A stretch of 47,964 bases of DNA from Rhodanobacteraceae bacterium (GTDB taxonomy: Bacteria; Pseudomonadota; Gammaproteobacteria; Xanthomonadales; Rhodanobacteraceae): assembly GCA_003142815.1 (NCBI GenBank), contig PLNP01000046.1, forward strand, positions 542 to 48,505. Reading direction: 5' to 3'. The notes below the pieces were generated by a model. That model searched no databases. It worked only from the letters and a program-made list of their open reading frames with translations, and had not been told where the DNA came from. The stretch's first letter is position 1, and every line of letters begins with the position of its first letter. Position numbers and translations under genes: made by a program. Shown piece by piece: positions 34,292-43,640 of this stretch.

Positions 34292-35182
34292 TCACGCACG
34301 CGCAGGCCAATCGGCCGTGCCGCTGATGATTGTGTGGGTCTGGCCGCCGACCCAGACCGCGCCATTGGCGTCGATGCGGATCGTGATTGACGCATCGCGG
34401 CCGACCTCACGGCCCTGGCTGACCCGGTAACCGCGCGCGAGTGGGCTGCCCGGTTCGCGCAGCGCGATCCACTCCGCGATGAGGCCGTTCGCGGCGCCGG
34501 ACGCGGGATCTTCGACGATACCGACGCCCGCCGGAAATGCGCGCACGACCAGCTCGTAATCGTTGTTTACCCCACGCGCGAACACGCATAGCCCGAGGCT
34601 GTCGGTCGCTCGCGCCAGCGCGCCAATTGCGGCGTGATCGGGTTTCCACTTGCGCAACGCGGCTTCGTCGGCAAATTCCGCGACCCACCAGCGCCGGCCA
34701 CCTTCGATGAATGCCGGCGGCAGGCGACCGAGCTCGATTTCACCGAGTACCGTTTGCAACAAGGGTTCGCCAGCGACGCCCTCGCACAGAACCCTCGCCG
34801 CGGGCGCTTGCACGAACAGGCGGCGTTGCGCGCCTTCGCCTTCGACGCGGATCGGCAGCAGGCCGGCACCGCATTCCTGGATCAGTTCGCCGTCGCGCGC
34901 TTTTGCAAAGGACGTCTCCAGCACCGCGTGGGCACTGCCGATGGTTGGATGGCCAGCAAATGGAATCTCGTGGTTCGGCGTGAAGATGCGCAGGAGATAG
35001 CTGGCCGCAGGCGTCGTCGGCGCCAGCACGAAGGTTGTCTCGACGAGGTGGGTCCAGGCCGCGAAGCGCTGCATGTCACCGACGCTCCAAGCGTGGGCGC
35101 CGATCACGACGCCCAGCGGATTGCCGCCGCCGGCTTGGCTGGCGAATACATCGAGTTGCAGGTAACGAGAGCTGACGGACAT
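34292..35182 (-). CDS. PhzF-family isomerase/epimerase-like protein
   Basis: 296 residues from the ATG at 35182 (MSVSSRYLQLDVFASQAGGG); the frame reaches 35206 but the shorter start matches the family. Signatures: GGGNPLGVV, the catalytic glutamate in THLVETTFVL, FTPNHEIPFAGHPTIGSAHA and near the C-terminus VEDPASGAANGLIAEW. PhzF enzymes isomerise small hydroxy-aromatic acids. Most homologues outside phenazine clusters have no known substrate, and no phenazine genes are here. It diverges from the FMN reductase gene. Confidence 0.92.
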   Translation of the reverse strand: MSVSSRYLQLDVFASQAGGGNPLGVVIGAHAWSVGDMQRFAAWTHLVETTFVLAPTTPAASYLLRIFTPNHEIPFAGHPTIGSAHAVLETSFAKARDGELIQECGAGLLPIRVEGEGAQRRLFVQAPAARVLCEGVAGEPLLQTVLGEIELGRLPPAFIEGGRRWWVAEFADEAALRKWKPDHAAIGALARATDSLGLCVFARGVNNDYELVVRAFPAGVGIVEDPASGAANGLIAEWIALREPGSPLARGYRVSQGREVGRDASITIRIDANGAVWVGGQTHTIISGTADWPARA

Positions 35183-35297
35183 GTGGCCTGGCGACGAACG
35201 AGGCACGCGGATGATACCGTTGCCGACGCTTCATGCACGGGCGATCGCGGCGTGGCATGCTCGGCGCCTCATTCGTCAACGCAAATCAGGAACAAAC

Positions 35298-35861
35298 ATG
35301 AGCGCTATCCGTGATGTCGCAGTGATCGTCGGTAGCCTGCGCAAGGAGTCACTGAATCGCAAGCTCGCCAACGCGTTGATCGAGCTCGTGCCACCTTCGC
35401 TCAAGCTCGCAATCGTCGAGATCGGCGCGTTGCCGTTATACAACGCCGATTACGATGAAGCCGATGTGCCCGTGGCGTATACCGCGTTCCGCGAGCGCAT
35501 GCACCGTGCCACTGGCGTCATTTTCGTGACCCCCGAATACAATCGCTCAATGCCGGCACCCCTGAAAAACGCGCTTGACGTCGGCTCGCGGCCGTATGGA
35601 AAAAGCGTGTGGAGCGGCAAGCCGACGGCAGTCGTCAGCGGTTCGCCGGGCGCGATCGGCGGCTTCGGCGCGAACCACCATTTGCGCCAATCGTTCGTGT
35701 TTCTCGACATGCCTGCGATGCAGCAACCGGAGGCCTATATCGGTGGCGCCGACAAACTTTTCGACGAGAGTGGAAGGTTGACCAACGAATCGACGCGCGG
35801 GTTTCTCGGCGAGTTCATGCGGGCCTACGCCGCATGGCTTGAGCGCAATATGCCCCAGTGA
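35298..35861 (+). CDS. NADPH-dependent FMN reductase
   Basis: 187 residues. The start at 35298 follows CAGGAA. The flavodoxin-like fold is shown by VIVGSLRKESLNRKLANAL (FMN phosphate loop), FVTPEYNRSMPAPLKNALD and VSGSPGAIGGFGANHHLRQ. The family reduces FMN, quinones or chromate with NADPH in the cytoplasm; the substrate cannot be told here. Complete, about the usual length (180-190). Confidence 0.93.
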   Translation: MSAIRDVAVIVGSLRKESLNRKLANALIELVPPSLKLAIVEIGALPLYNADYDEADVPVAYTAFRERMHRATGVIFVTPEYNRSMPAPLKNALDVGSRPYGKSVWSGKPTAVVSGSPGAIGGFGANHHLRQSFVFLDMPAMQQPEAYIGGADKLFDESGRLTNESTRGFLGEFMRAYAAWLERNMPQ

Positions 35862-35945
35862 CGCGCGTGGTGGTGCGGGCTTCGACAACCCTGGTTCGCA
35901 GCAACGTCCGCATCTGCCCAGAGATCGCAAGGAAACTCGCGCAGC

Positions 35946-36557
35946 ATGCCCGTCACCCTGCTCATCATCGCGATCACCTGCGTGGTCTCGTTCATCGGAT
36001 TCTCCAATCCGCGCGTGATCGATCAGCTGATCCTGTGGCCACCGGTGGTCACGCGCAGCAAGGAATATTGGCGGCTCGCCAGTTGCGGATTGATCCACGC
36101 CGATTTTTCGCATCTATTGTTCAACATGTTCACGCTGTATTTTTTCGGTGGGTTCATGGAGCAGTTCTTCGCGCCGCGCATCGGTTCGTTCGGCTTCGCG
36201 TTGTTCTATGTCGGCGGTATCGTCCTGTCGATCCTGCCAAGCTATCTGCAGCATCGCAACGATAGCCAATATCGCAGTCTTGGCGCGTCCGGCGCGGTGT
36301 CGGCGGCGTTGTTCGCGTTCATCCTGCTGCAGCCATGGACAACGATCTACGTTTTTTTCGTGCCGGTGCCGGCGATCATCTTCGGCGTGCTTTATCTCGC
36401 CTACACGATCTACATGGATCGCCAGCGCACCGATCGGATCAATCACAGCGCGCACTTGTGGGGCGCGATCTACGGCGTATTGTTCACGCTTCTGATCGAG
36501 CCGCGTGCGTTGGGCGTGTTCTTCCAGCGCTTGCTGCAACCGGGCTTCGCGCTTTGA
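35946..36557 (+). CDS. Rhomboid intramembrane serine protease
   Basis: 203 residues with six predicted transmembrane helices. The nucleophile is the serine in SLGASGAVSAALFAF (helix 4) and the paired base is the histidine in HSAHLWGAIYGV (helix 6). The helix 2 signature HADFSHLLFNM is also present. It cleaves transmembrane substrates in the inner membrane. Length is compact, as for bacterial rhomboids without a cytosolic domain. It lies 84 bp after the FMN reductase. No ribosome-binding site of note beyond AAGGAAA. Confidence 0.93.
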   Translation: MPVTLLIIAITCVVSFIGFSNPRVIDQLILWPPVVTRSKEYWRLASCGLIHADFSHLLFNMFTLYFFGGFMEQFFAPRIGSFGFALFYVGGIVLSILPSYLQHRNDSQYRSLGASGAVSAALFAFILLQPWTTIYVFFVPVPAIIFGVLYLAYTIYMDRQRTDRINHSAHLWGAIYGVLFTLLIEPRALGVFFQRLLQPGFAL

Positions 36558-36636
36558 GCGGAGCGCGTCGCTGCTGCGGCGGGAACTTGCAGCCGCTTTG
36601 CCCGCACAAACAGCTGTTCAATCCACGGAGCCGACC

Positions 36637-37701
36637 ATGTTGAAGACCCCCGCCTATGCCGCCACGTCCGCAAGCGCCGGGCTCGCGCCGTTTTCGATTG
36701 AACGCCGCGAGCCCGGCGCGCACGAGGTATTGATCGACATTCTCTATTGCGGCGTCTGCCATTCGGACGTCCACCAGGTGCGCGACGAATGGGGCGGCTC
36801 GATTTTTCCGATGGTGCCGGGCCACGAAATCGTCGGCAGGGTCAGCAAGGCTGGTGTCGAGGCTGGCAAGTTCAAGGTCGGCAATATCGTCGGCGTCGGC
36901 TGCTTCGTCGATTCCTGCCGCCAGTGCGGAGCGTGCAACGCCGGTGAGGAGCAGTTCTGCGATCACGGCATGAGCGCCACCTACAACAGTTACGAACGCA
37001 ACGGCGTCGATTACGACCGCAGCCGGCCAACCTACGGCGGCTATTCGACGCGCATCACGGTCGACGAAAAGTACGTCCTGCGCATCCCTGCCGGCATTGC
37101 GCTCGAACGCGCCGCGCCGTTGTTGTGTGCCGGCATCACCACGTACTCGCCGCTGCGTCGCTTCGGCGTCAAGGCCGGCAGCAAGGTCGCCGTGGTCGGT
37201 CTCGGCGGCCTCGGCCACATGGGCGTCAAGCTGGCCAAGGCGATGGGCGCCGAGGTGGCCGTGCTCAGTCACTCACCGGGCAAACGCGAGGACGCGCTGC
37301 GCCTCGGCGCCGACGACTTCGTGGCCACGCGCAAGAAGCAGGCGTTCAAGGACCACGCCAACCGCTTCGACCTCATCCTCGACACCGTCTCTGCGCAGCA
37401 CGACTACAACGCCTACCTCGGCCTGCTGCGTCTGGACGGCACGATGGTCCTGGTCGGCATGCCGGAGCCGACGCCGCTCGCGGCCGGCGTCTTGATCATG
37501 CGTCGCCGCCGTCTTGCCGGGTCGCTGATCGGCGGCATCCGCGAAACCCAGGAGATGCTGGACTTCTGCGCCGCACATGGTGTCGCATCGGATGTCGAAG
37601 TCATCGACATCGGCGAGATCAACGAGGCCTACGAGCGCATGCTCAAAGGCGACGTGCGCTACCGCTTCGTGATCGATATCGCGAGTTTGCGCGCGGATTG
37701 A
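36637..37701 (+). CDS. Zinc-dependent NADP alcohol dehydrogenase (YahK/CAD type)
   Basis: 354 residues; the start at 36637 follows CGGAG. Catalytic zinc ligands are seen in YCGVCHSDVHQVRDEWG and PGHEIVG; the structural zinc cysteines are in CRQCGACNAGEEQFC, ending in C. The Rossmann loop VVGLGGLGHMGVKLAKA binds NADP. The family reduces aldehydes to alcohols in the cytoplasm with wide substrate range. It starts about 80 bp after the rhomboid gene. The 224 bp after it hold no recognisable feature. Confidence 0.95.
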   Translation: MLKTPAYAATSASAGLAPFSIERREPGAHEVLIDILYCGVCHSDVHQVRDEWGGSIFPMVPGHEIVGRVSKAGVEAGKFKVGNIVGVGCFVDSCRQCGACNAGEEQFCDHGMSATYNSYERNGVDYDRSRPTYGGYSTRITVDEKYVLRIPAGIALERAAPLLCAGITTYSPLRRFGVKAGSKVAVVGLGGLGHMGVKLAKAMGAEVAVLSHSPGKREDALRLGADDFVATRKKQAFKDHANRFDLILDTVSAQHDYNAYLGLLRLDGTMVLVGMPEPTPLAAGVLIMRRRRLAGSLIGGIRETQEMLDFCAAHGVASDVEVIDIGEINEAYERMLKGDVRYRFVIDIASLRAD

Positions 37702-37925
37702 ACAACGCGCGGGCTGCGCTTGCGGGGCGGCAAGTAGCGCGCGTTCCCTCCGGGCTGCTGACTGAGCTTGGTGATGCGCTGCTGGCGATGACGTGAGCAG
37801 CCAGCCATTTCACGTCATTGAACACTGCTGACGGGGATGCGCGTCCCAAGTTATTGTACTGTTCGCACTGGCACCGGTTCGCGTGCCTGTTCGATTGTCC
37901 ACACCAACTCGAGGAGCGCAGGTCA

Positions 37926-39437
37926 ATGAGGAAATCCAATTCAGGCTGGCGTGGGCTGCCGCTGGCGGCTCTGGCATTGGCGTGCAGCTCCGCGTTGGCG
38001 GCGGGCATCGACCCGGCACTCGTTGCCAGCGCGCGTCATGGCGGTGCGGTCGACGCGTTGATCGTGCTGCCCGACCAGACCACGCCTGTGCTCACACCGA
38101 TGGACATGAACGCCGATTACAGGACGCGTCGGCGCGCGCTGGTCGATGCGTTGCGAGCACGCGCCGCCGCGGAACAGGCGGATCTTCGGGATTGGCTGGA
38201 TGCGCGCGGCATCGAGTATCGCGCGTACTGGATCGCCAACCTGATCTGGGCTCGCTTATCCGTGGCTGATCTTGCAGCCTTGGCAAAGCGCAACGATGTC
38301 AGCAGGGTCGAGACCGATCCGCGCATCGCCGCGAAGCTGCCGCAGCCGACTGCCGCGGATCGGCAGCCGAACGCGGTCGAGTCGATCGCCTGGGGCGTGG
38401 CCAAGATCAATGCGCCTGCCGTATGGGCCGCCGGCTTCAACGGCCAAGGCGTGGTCATCGGCGGCGAGGACACCGGCTATCAGTGGGATCATCCCGCATT
38501 GAAACCGCACTATCGCGGCTGGAACGGCACGACAGCCGATCACGACTACAACTGGCACGACGCGATCCACGACAGCAGCGGCAACCCCTGCGGCAACGAC
38601 TCGCCGGCGCCGTGCGATGATTTCGGTCATGGCACACATACCGCTGGCACCTTCGCCGGCGACGATGGCGCCACGCATCAGGTCGGCGTCGCGCCGGGCG
38701 CGAAATGGATCGGTTGCCGCAACATGGACGCTGGCAACGGAACGCCGGCGCGCTACATCGAATGCATGCAGTGGATGCTTGCGCCGACCGACCTCAATGA
38801 CCAGAACCCGAATCCCGATCTCGCGGCGGATGTCGTCAGCAATTCCTGGGCCTGCATTCCGTCGGAGGGTTGCACGGTCGGTTACGAGATCCGCGCGGCG
38901 GTGCAGAACCTGGTCGCCGGTGGCATTTTCTATGTTGCTGCCGCGGCAAACGATGGACCCAATTGCGGATCGATTACCGATCCGCCGGCGATCTACGACG
39001 CGGCATTCACGATCGGCGCAACCGACAGCAGCGATACGCTGGCCAGTTTCTCGAGCCGCGGTCCGGTAAGACCGATGCCGCGCATTTCGAGTCGACCCGC
39101 ACCGATCAAGCCCGACGTGTCGGGCCCGGGTGTCAGCGTCCCGTCGGCGTGGCCGCCGAACTCGTACGTGAGCCTCAGTGGCACCAGCATGGCGACCCCG
39201 CATGTCGCCGGTACGGCCGCCCTGCTGATGTCCGCGAATCTCGTGCTCAAGGGCCATCCGGCCGCACTTGCGCAGCTCCTGCGCGAGACCGCGGTCACGA
39301 CCGGCGTCACCGATCCCGTCAACCAGGCGTGCGGCGGCACGTCGCGCACGACTTGGCCCAACTATATGATCGGCTACGGGCGTATCGATGCATTCGCCGC
39401 GTACCAGGCGGCCATCATGGTCCGGAATCCGGAATGA
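37926..39437 (+). CDS. Secreted S8 (subtilisin-family) serine protease
   Basis: 503 residues from ATG 37926 with a GAGGAG-type site upstream. A signal peptide (LPLAALALACSSALAAG) precedes a propeptide of about 120 residues, then the catalytic domain with the triad D182 in GGEDTGYQWDHP, H235 in FGHGTHTAG and S421 in GTSMATPHVAG. The oxyanion asparagine is in VSNSWAC. Four cysteines in the loops between the active-site blocks could form disulfides, as expected outside the cytoplasm. No C-terminal sorting domain. It ends one base before the next gene, so the two may be co-transcribed despite unrelated roles. Confidence 0.94.
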   Translation: MRKSNSGWRGLPLAALALACSSALAAGIDPALVASARHGGAVDALIVLPDQTTPVLTPMDMNADYRTRRRALVDALRARAAAEQADLRDWLDARGIEYRAYWIANLIWARLSVADLAALAKRNDVSRVETDPRIAAKLPQPTAADRQPNAVESIAWGVAKINAPAVWAAGFNGQGVVIGGEDTGYQWDHPALKPHYRGWNGTTADHDYNWHDAIHDSSGNPCGNDSPAPCDDFGHGTHTAGTFAGDDGATHQVGVAPGAKWIGCRNMDAGNGTPARYIECMQWMLAPTDLNDQNPNPDLAADVVSNSWACIPSEGCTVGYEIRAAVQNLVAGGIFYVAAAANDGPNCGSITDPPAIYDAAFTIGATDSSDTLASFSSRGPVRPMPRISSRPAPIKPDVSGPGVSVPSAWPPNSYVSLSGTSMATPHVAGTAALLMSANLVLKGHPAALAQLLRETAVTTGVTDPVNQACGGTSRTTWPNYMIGYGRIDAFAAYQAAIMVRNPE

Positions 39438-39438
39438 A

Positions 39439-40359
39439 ATGACGACAGCGGCCATTGCAACGCAGGGCGGCGATGCGTTGGTCGTTGCGATCTCCTCGCG
39501 CGCGCTGTTCGATCTCGGCGAAAGCCACGACCTGTTCGAACGCGATGGTGTCGATGCGTTCGCGCAGCACCAGATCGCGCGCGAGGACGAGCTGCTCGCG
39601 CCGGGCATCGCATTCCCGCTGGTGCAGAAGCTGCTGAAGCTCAACCGCGCGGCGCCTGCCGCGCCGAGAGTTGAGGTGATCCTGTTGTCGCGCAATTCAG
39701 CCGATACGGGACTGCGCATCTTCAACTCGATCGAACACTACGGGCTGGATATCACGCGTGCGGCATTCACGCGCGGCGCGCCGACCGCGCCCTATGTGCA
39801 TGCGTTTGGCGCGGACCTGCTGCTTTCGGCGAATCCGGACAGCGTCGCGCAGGCGCTCGCGGCCGGTATTGCCGCGGCGACGATCCTGCCGTCTAAGGCG
39901 CCGCAACGGCAATCCGACCAGTTGCGCATTGCGTTCGACGGCGACGCCGTATTGTTCGGCGACGAGTCTGAGCGCGTGAGCGAGGAAGGCGGCATCGATG
40001 CGTTCCATCGCAACGAGACCGAGCGCGTGCTGGAACCGCTGTCGGGCGGCCCATTCCGCGGGTTCCTCGATGCGTTGCATCACCTGCAGGCCGCGTTTCC
40101 GAGCGAAGCCTCGCCGATCCGCACCGCGCTGGTGACGGCGCGCTCGGCGCCCGCGCACAAACGCGTGATCCTGACCCTGCGCCACTGGGGCGTACGCATC
40201 GACGAGGCGTTGTTCCTTGGCGGCCGCCCGAAGGGCCCGTTCCTGGAAGCATTTGGCGCCGACATCTTCTTCGACGATTCGGCAGTGAATGTCGAGTCGG
40301 CGCGCCAGCATGTCGCGACCGGGCATGTACCGCGCCGCACGGCGAAACCCGAGCGCTGA
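39439..40359 (+). CDS. Cytosolic 5'-nucleotidase 1 family protein
   Basis: 306 residues from ATG 39439, directly after the protease stop. It matches the NT5C1-like family (PF06189): VVAISSRALFDLGESHDLFE, EVILLSRNSADTGLRIFNSI, RGAPTAPYVHAFGADLLLSA and AFDGDAVLFGDESERV, which carries the DxD acidic motif of HAD-like phosphatases. It should dephosphorylate nucleoside monophosphates such as AMP in the cytoplasm. Bacterial members are common in this order. Complete. Confidence 0.92.
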   Translation: MTTAAIATQGGDALVVAISSRALFDLGESHDLFERDGVDAFAQHQIAREDELLAPGIAFPLVQKLLKLNRAAPAAPRVEVILLSRNSADTGLRIFNSIEHYGLDITRAAFTRGAPTAPYVHAFGADLLLSANPDSVAQALAAGIAAATILPSKAPQRQSDQLRIAFDGDAVLFGDESERVSEEGGIDAFHRNETERVLEPLSGGPFRGFLDALHHLQAAFPSEASPIRTALVTARSAPAHKRVILTLRHWGVRIDEALFLGGRPKGPFLEAFGADIFFDDSAVNVESARQHVATGHVPRRTAKPER

Positions 40360-40380
40360 CTGCCCTGTCGGTTGCCGTCC

Positions 40381-40625
40381 TCAGAACGACCCGAGCGTGT
40401 GCACCTTGGCGACCAGCGCACGCCGGATGTTCTCGTGCAGCGGCTTGTGCCAGTGCGCGATCAGGTGCTGGTGGCCGGCGCTGACGAAGCCGGCGGCGGT
40501 CGCGACTTGCAGCGCGCGCGCAGGCCGCTTCCGTGCCGTACTGCTCAAGAAAGCCGGCCAACGACGTCCGCAGGAAGTCCCCGTTGGGACAGGCCGGACT
40601 GGAACTGGATACGATTCATAGCCAT
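40381..40625 (-). pseudogene. IS1595-type transposase remnant (weak)
   Basis: From 40619 the minus strand reads MNRIQFQSGLS, the typical beginning of IS1595-family transposases, then stops. In another frame NGDFLRTSLAGFLEQYGTEA continues the same family pattern (…FLxxYGTE). The rest (to 40381) is unrecognised. No terminal repeats or DDE core. Together with the flanking sequence it fills the 500-bp stretch from 40360 to 40860, where I see no intact gene. The last 60 bases before 40861 are AT-rich (TTTTATAAACAATAA) and probably form the next gene's promoter. Confidence 0.45.
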
Positions 40626-40860
40626 GGATCTTGCCTCCTCGTGGTGGGAAGCCCAGCATCCATTCGATCGGTCTCAGCGGCTGCGAGTGCGGCTGAATTT
40701 CGGCGCTAATCAGGAAGCTTTATGTTCTTTCATCACCATCATCCCCTTGCTCTAATAGTGTGCGCCGACAGTGACCGCTGCATGTCAGCTCGGTCGTGTT
40801 CAGTTGCGCGGCCACTATTTTATAAACAATAAGTTACGACAGAATTGAAGAATTCGATTG

Positions 40861-41349
40861 ATGAAATCGATGATAGAAATCCGTGAAGCTGCCGATGGTG
40901 AAATTCTCGGCGCCAGTATTTTTCAACGTCGCTATGGCCAGAATCCTCCCAAGCTCCTGCACCATGTCATGGCATTCCACCGCGTGTCACCGTATGCGGA
41001 AGTGCCTGTATGTTATGTGCATTTCACGCCAGCCGGAAAGATATTGTTCGGTGGAGGGGCATGCGTTGACGATCGCATGATCCGACGTATGCCGCTGACG
41101 GTGCGTAATTCGATCCGCGTGAATGGAGGTTTATATCAGATGACTCTAACTTGGGCGTTGCGCCATTTCGCGCCAACGTACTCAGCGATCTTTGGCTACT
41201 GCGGCGATGCGTTGGCCGAGCGCATCGATCTTGCGGTCGGCTTCCAACGCACGTCCCATGCGCACCTTTTGGTGTACTGGCTCCGCGACTTGCCAGCGGA
41301 TGAGTGCGAGCGACTCATTGCACAGGCGCACGCGATCGGACCGTTCTGA
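40861..41349 (+). CDS. Unrecognised 162-residue protein
   Basis: The start is ATG 40861 (MKSMIEIREAADG), or ATG 40870. I do not recognise the family. It is alpha/beta in character with several buried aromatic patches (HHVMAFHRVSPYAEVPVCYV, GGLYQMTLTWALRHFAPTYS) and a conserved-looking GYCGDALAERIDLAVGFQRT, which resembles the acceptor end of some GNAT-like folds. No signal peptide or membrane helix. The codon use is less GC-rich than that of its neighbours, and it lies beside a transposase remnant, so it may have been acquired. Confidence 0.6.
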   Translation: MKSMIEIREAADGEILGASIFQRRYGQNPPKLLHHVMAFHRVSPYAEVPVCYVHFTPAGKILFGGGACVDDRMIRRMPLTVRNSIRVNGGLYQMTLTWALRHFAPTYSAIFGYCGDALAERIDLAVGFQRTSHAHLLVYWLRDLPADECERLIAQAHAIGPF

Positions 41350-41376
41350 TCGATACGGCGCAAAGGTTCAGGCGGA

Positions 41377-42186
41377 TCACGCGAGGACCGTTTCGAGCTC
41401 TGTCGGCGATTTCCAGTCGCTCCCGCACACGTAGCGCGGCAGCAGCCAGCGATTGCTGCTCACTTCGACAGGCCGCGGTTTGGTACCGAATGCGGCGCGC
41501 AGACGATGTTCGCTTTCATGGCGTGGCAGGTACGCCCTGACGAGATAATCGTTGCTCTCGCCATACGGATACGCGAACAGGCTCACGCGATGCGGTGCGA
41601 GACGTGCGTCGAGCCAGTCGTTGGCCTGGCGGATTTCGGCCTCGGCGTCGGCGTACGTGTCGATCGTGCGGAACGTGCCCTTGCGCTGGTCGCGTTGTGC
41701 CGTGATTGGCAGGGTGTGATGGTTGTGGTCCCAGCTGTGGCTCTCGATCGCGATCAAGCCTTCGCGCTGCGCCTCGGGCCACCAGTCGTCGCCCCACCAG
41801 CCGCGGCCAATCAGACAGGTTTTATCGAGGATCGCACGCGCGCCGGGCGAGACGATCACGAAGCTGGTCGCATGCACGAACGCACCGGTTTCCGCGGCGA
41901 AGTCGCGCAGGATGCCGGCGAAGCCGCGCTGTGGACCGCACGTTGGATGCTCGATGTCGTGCCAGTCGAACCACGAGCCGTCGTCGAAGCTGATCGCAAC
42001 CGCGTTTTCGACGTCGGATGCTGGCGCGATGCCGAGCAGCACGTCGACGACATGGGACAGCGGCACGATGCGCAGACCCTTGCGATGGATCAGCCGCAAG
42101 TCTTCGACCAGCGCGACATGGTCGTTGCTGGCGTAGTCGTTGCCGCTGATGTTGTTGGCGTGGTAGGTGAGGACGGGAACGCGCAT
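41377..42186 (-). CDS. Polysaccharide deacetylase family protein
   Basis: 269 residues from ATG 42186 (MRVPVLTYHANNISGNDYAS); the frame opens back to 42222 but this start gives the canonical LTYH. The NodB-type motifs are VAISFDDGSWFDW (catalytic Asp pair) and ESHSWDHNHH (metal-binding histidines), then FAYPYGESNDYLVRAYLP. The enzyme removes N- or O-acetyl groups from a glycan. There is no signal peptide, so the substrate may be cytoplasmic or the start misjudged. It diverges from the acyl-CoA dehydrogenase gene. Confidence 0.88.
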   Translation of the reverse strand: MRVPVLTYHANNISGNDYASNDHVALVEDLRLIHRKGLRIVPLSHVVDVLLGIAPASDVENAVAISFDDGSWFDWHDIEHPTCGPQRGFAGILRDFAAETGAFVHATSFVIVSPGARAILDKTCLIGRGWWGDDWWPEAQREGLIAIESHSWDHNHHTLPITAQRDQRKGTFRTIDTYADAEAEIRQANDWLDARLAPHRVSLFAYPYGESNDYLVRAYLPRHESEHRLRAAFGTKPRPVEVSSNRWLLPRYVCGSDWKSPTELETVLA

Positions 42187-42330
42187 GGTCGCAATCGTGT
42201 CGGGTGGCCAAGCATAGGGCACGCCCGACGGATGCCGCGCATCATCGTCGCCTCAACTTGCCGTGACATGGCTGGCGGCCCACCGGGCCGCTACAATATG
42301 CCGCTTTGCCCGCGCCCGGACCCGAACCCC

Positions 42331-43503
42331 ATGCCTGCGACCCCGCTGAACCCGACCGATCTCTACGACATCCGCTCGATGCTCTCGGAAGAGGAGCGCA
42401 TGGTGCAGGACACCGTCGCGCGCTTCACCGACGAACGCGTGCTGCCGATCATCGGCGATTGCTTCGACAAGGGCGTATTTCCGAAAGACCTGATTCCGGA
42501 GATGGCCGAGCTCGGCCTGCTCGGTTCGTCGCTGCCGACCGAATACGGCGGCGCCGGCATGAACGCGGTCAGCTACGGACTGATCTGCCAGGAACTCGAA
42601 CGCGGCGATTCGGGCATCCGCAGCTTCGCCTCGGTGCAGTCGTCGCTGTGCATGTACCCGATCTATGCGTATGGCAGCGAAGAACAGCGCAAGCGCTGGC
42701 TGCCCGACATGGCGGCGGGAAAAGTCATCGGCTGCTTCGGCCTGACCGAGCCGCACGGCGGCTCCGATCCGGCCAACATGAAGACGAACGCGAAGAAGGA
42801 CGGCGCCGACTGGATTCTCAACGGCGCCAAGATGTGGATCACCAACGGCAACCTCGCGCATATCGCGATCGTCTGGGCGCAGACTGACGACGGCATCCAG
42901 GGCTTCATCGTGGAGAAGGGTTTCGCCGGCTTCACCGCGCAGGAAATCCACAAGAAGATGAGCCTGCGCGCGTCGGTGACGAGCGCGCTGTTCTTCGACA
43001 ACGTGCGCGTTCCAGAGGCGAACCGCTTGGCCGGAGTGAAGGGCCTGAAGGGGCCGCTCGGCTGCCTCACGCAGGCGCGCTACGGCATCACCTGGGGGCC
43101 GATCGGAGCGGCGATCGCATGTTTCACGGAAGCCACCGAATACGCGAAGAACCGCATCCTGTTTGATCGCCCAATCGCGGCGAACCAGGCGGTGCAGCTG
43201 AAGCTTGCCGACATGGCACGGCGGATCACCCTGGCGCAACTGCTGTCGCTGCAGCTCGGCCGCCTGAAGGACGCCGGCAAGATGCAGCCGACCCAGGTAT
43301 CGCTGGCGAAATGGAACAACGTGCGCATGGCGATCGACATCGCGCGCGAGGCGCGCGACATCCTCGGCGGCGCCGGCATTACTACCGAGCACTGCCCGAT
43401 CCGCCATGCGCTGAACCTGGAATCGGTGATCACCTACGAGGGTACCGAGACCGTGCATCAGCTCGTGGTCGGGCGTGAGGTGACGGGTATCAGCGCGTTC
43501 TGA
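42331..43503 (+). CDS. gcdH: Glutaryl-CoA dehydrogenase-like acyl-CoA dehydrogenase
   Basis: 390 residues from ATG 42331; an ATG at 42298 would add 11 residues. The acyl-CoA dehydrogenase fold is complete: FGLTEPHGGSDPANMKTNAK, MWITNGNLAHIAIVWAQT, LRASVTSALFFDNVRVPEAN, QARYGITWGPIGAAIACFTE and the catalytic glutamate in ITYEGTETVHQLVVGREVTG. The RYGITWG and YEGTETVHQL blocks resemble GcdH, which oxidises and decarboxylates glutaryl-CoA from lysine and tryptophan breakdown to crotonyl-CoA. Substrate by family only. A REP element follows directly. Confidence 0.9.
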   Translation: MPATPLNPTDLYDIRSMLSEEERMVQDTVARFTDERVLPIIGDCFDKGVFPKDLIPEMAELGLLGSSLPTEYGGAGMNAVSYGLICQELERGDSGIRSFASVQSSLCMYPIYAYGSEEQRKRWLPDMAAGKVIGCFGLTEPHGGSDPANMKTNAKKDGADWILNGAKMWITNGNLAHIAIVWAQTDDGIQGFIVEKGFAGFTAQEIHKKMSLRASVTSALFFDNVRVPEANRLAGVKGLKGPLGCLTQARYGITWGPIGAAIACFTEATEYAKNRILFDRPIAANQAVQLKLADMARRITLAQLLSLQLGRLKDAGKMQPTQVSLAKWNNVRMAIDIAREARDILGGAGITTEHCPIRHALNLESVITYEGTETVHQLVVGREVTGISAF

Positions 43504-43510
43504 GGTTGCT

Positions 43511-43609
43511 TCGTCGTCCCGGCGGACGCCGGGACCCAGCGCCTCGCTTGCGGCGCGAAAGTCACTGGATCCCGGCGTTCACCGGGATGACGAGTTGGCT
43601 GGAATGACG
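43511..43609. repeat. REP-type palindromic element, second copy
   Basis: TCGTCGTCCCGGCGGACGCC (from 43511) and the inverse GATCCCGGCGTTCACCGGGA (43568-43587) with TGACGAG are of the same family as the element at 5943-6100. It lies between the dehydrogenase stop and the GNAT gene. Confidence 0.75.
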
Positions 43610-43640
43610 TCCGCCTCTATCGCGAGCATTGTCAGACCGC

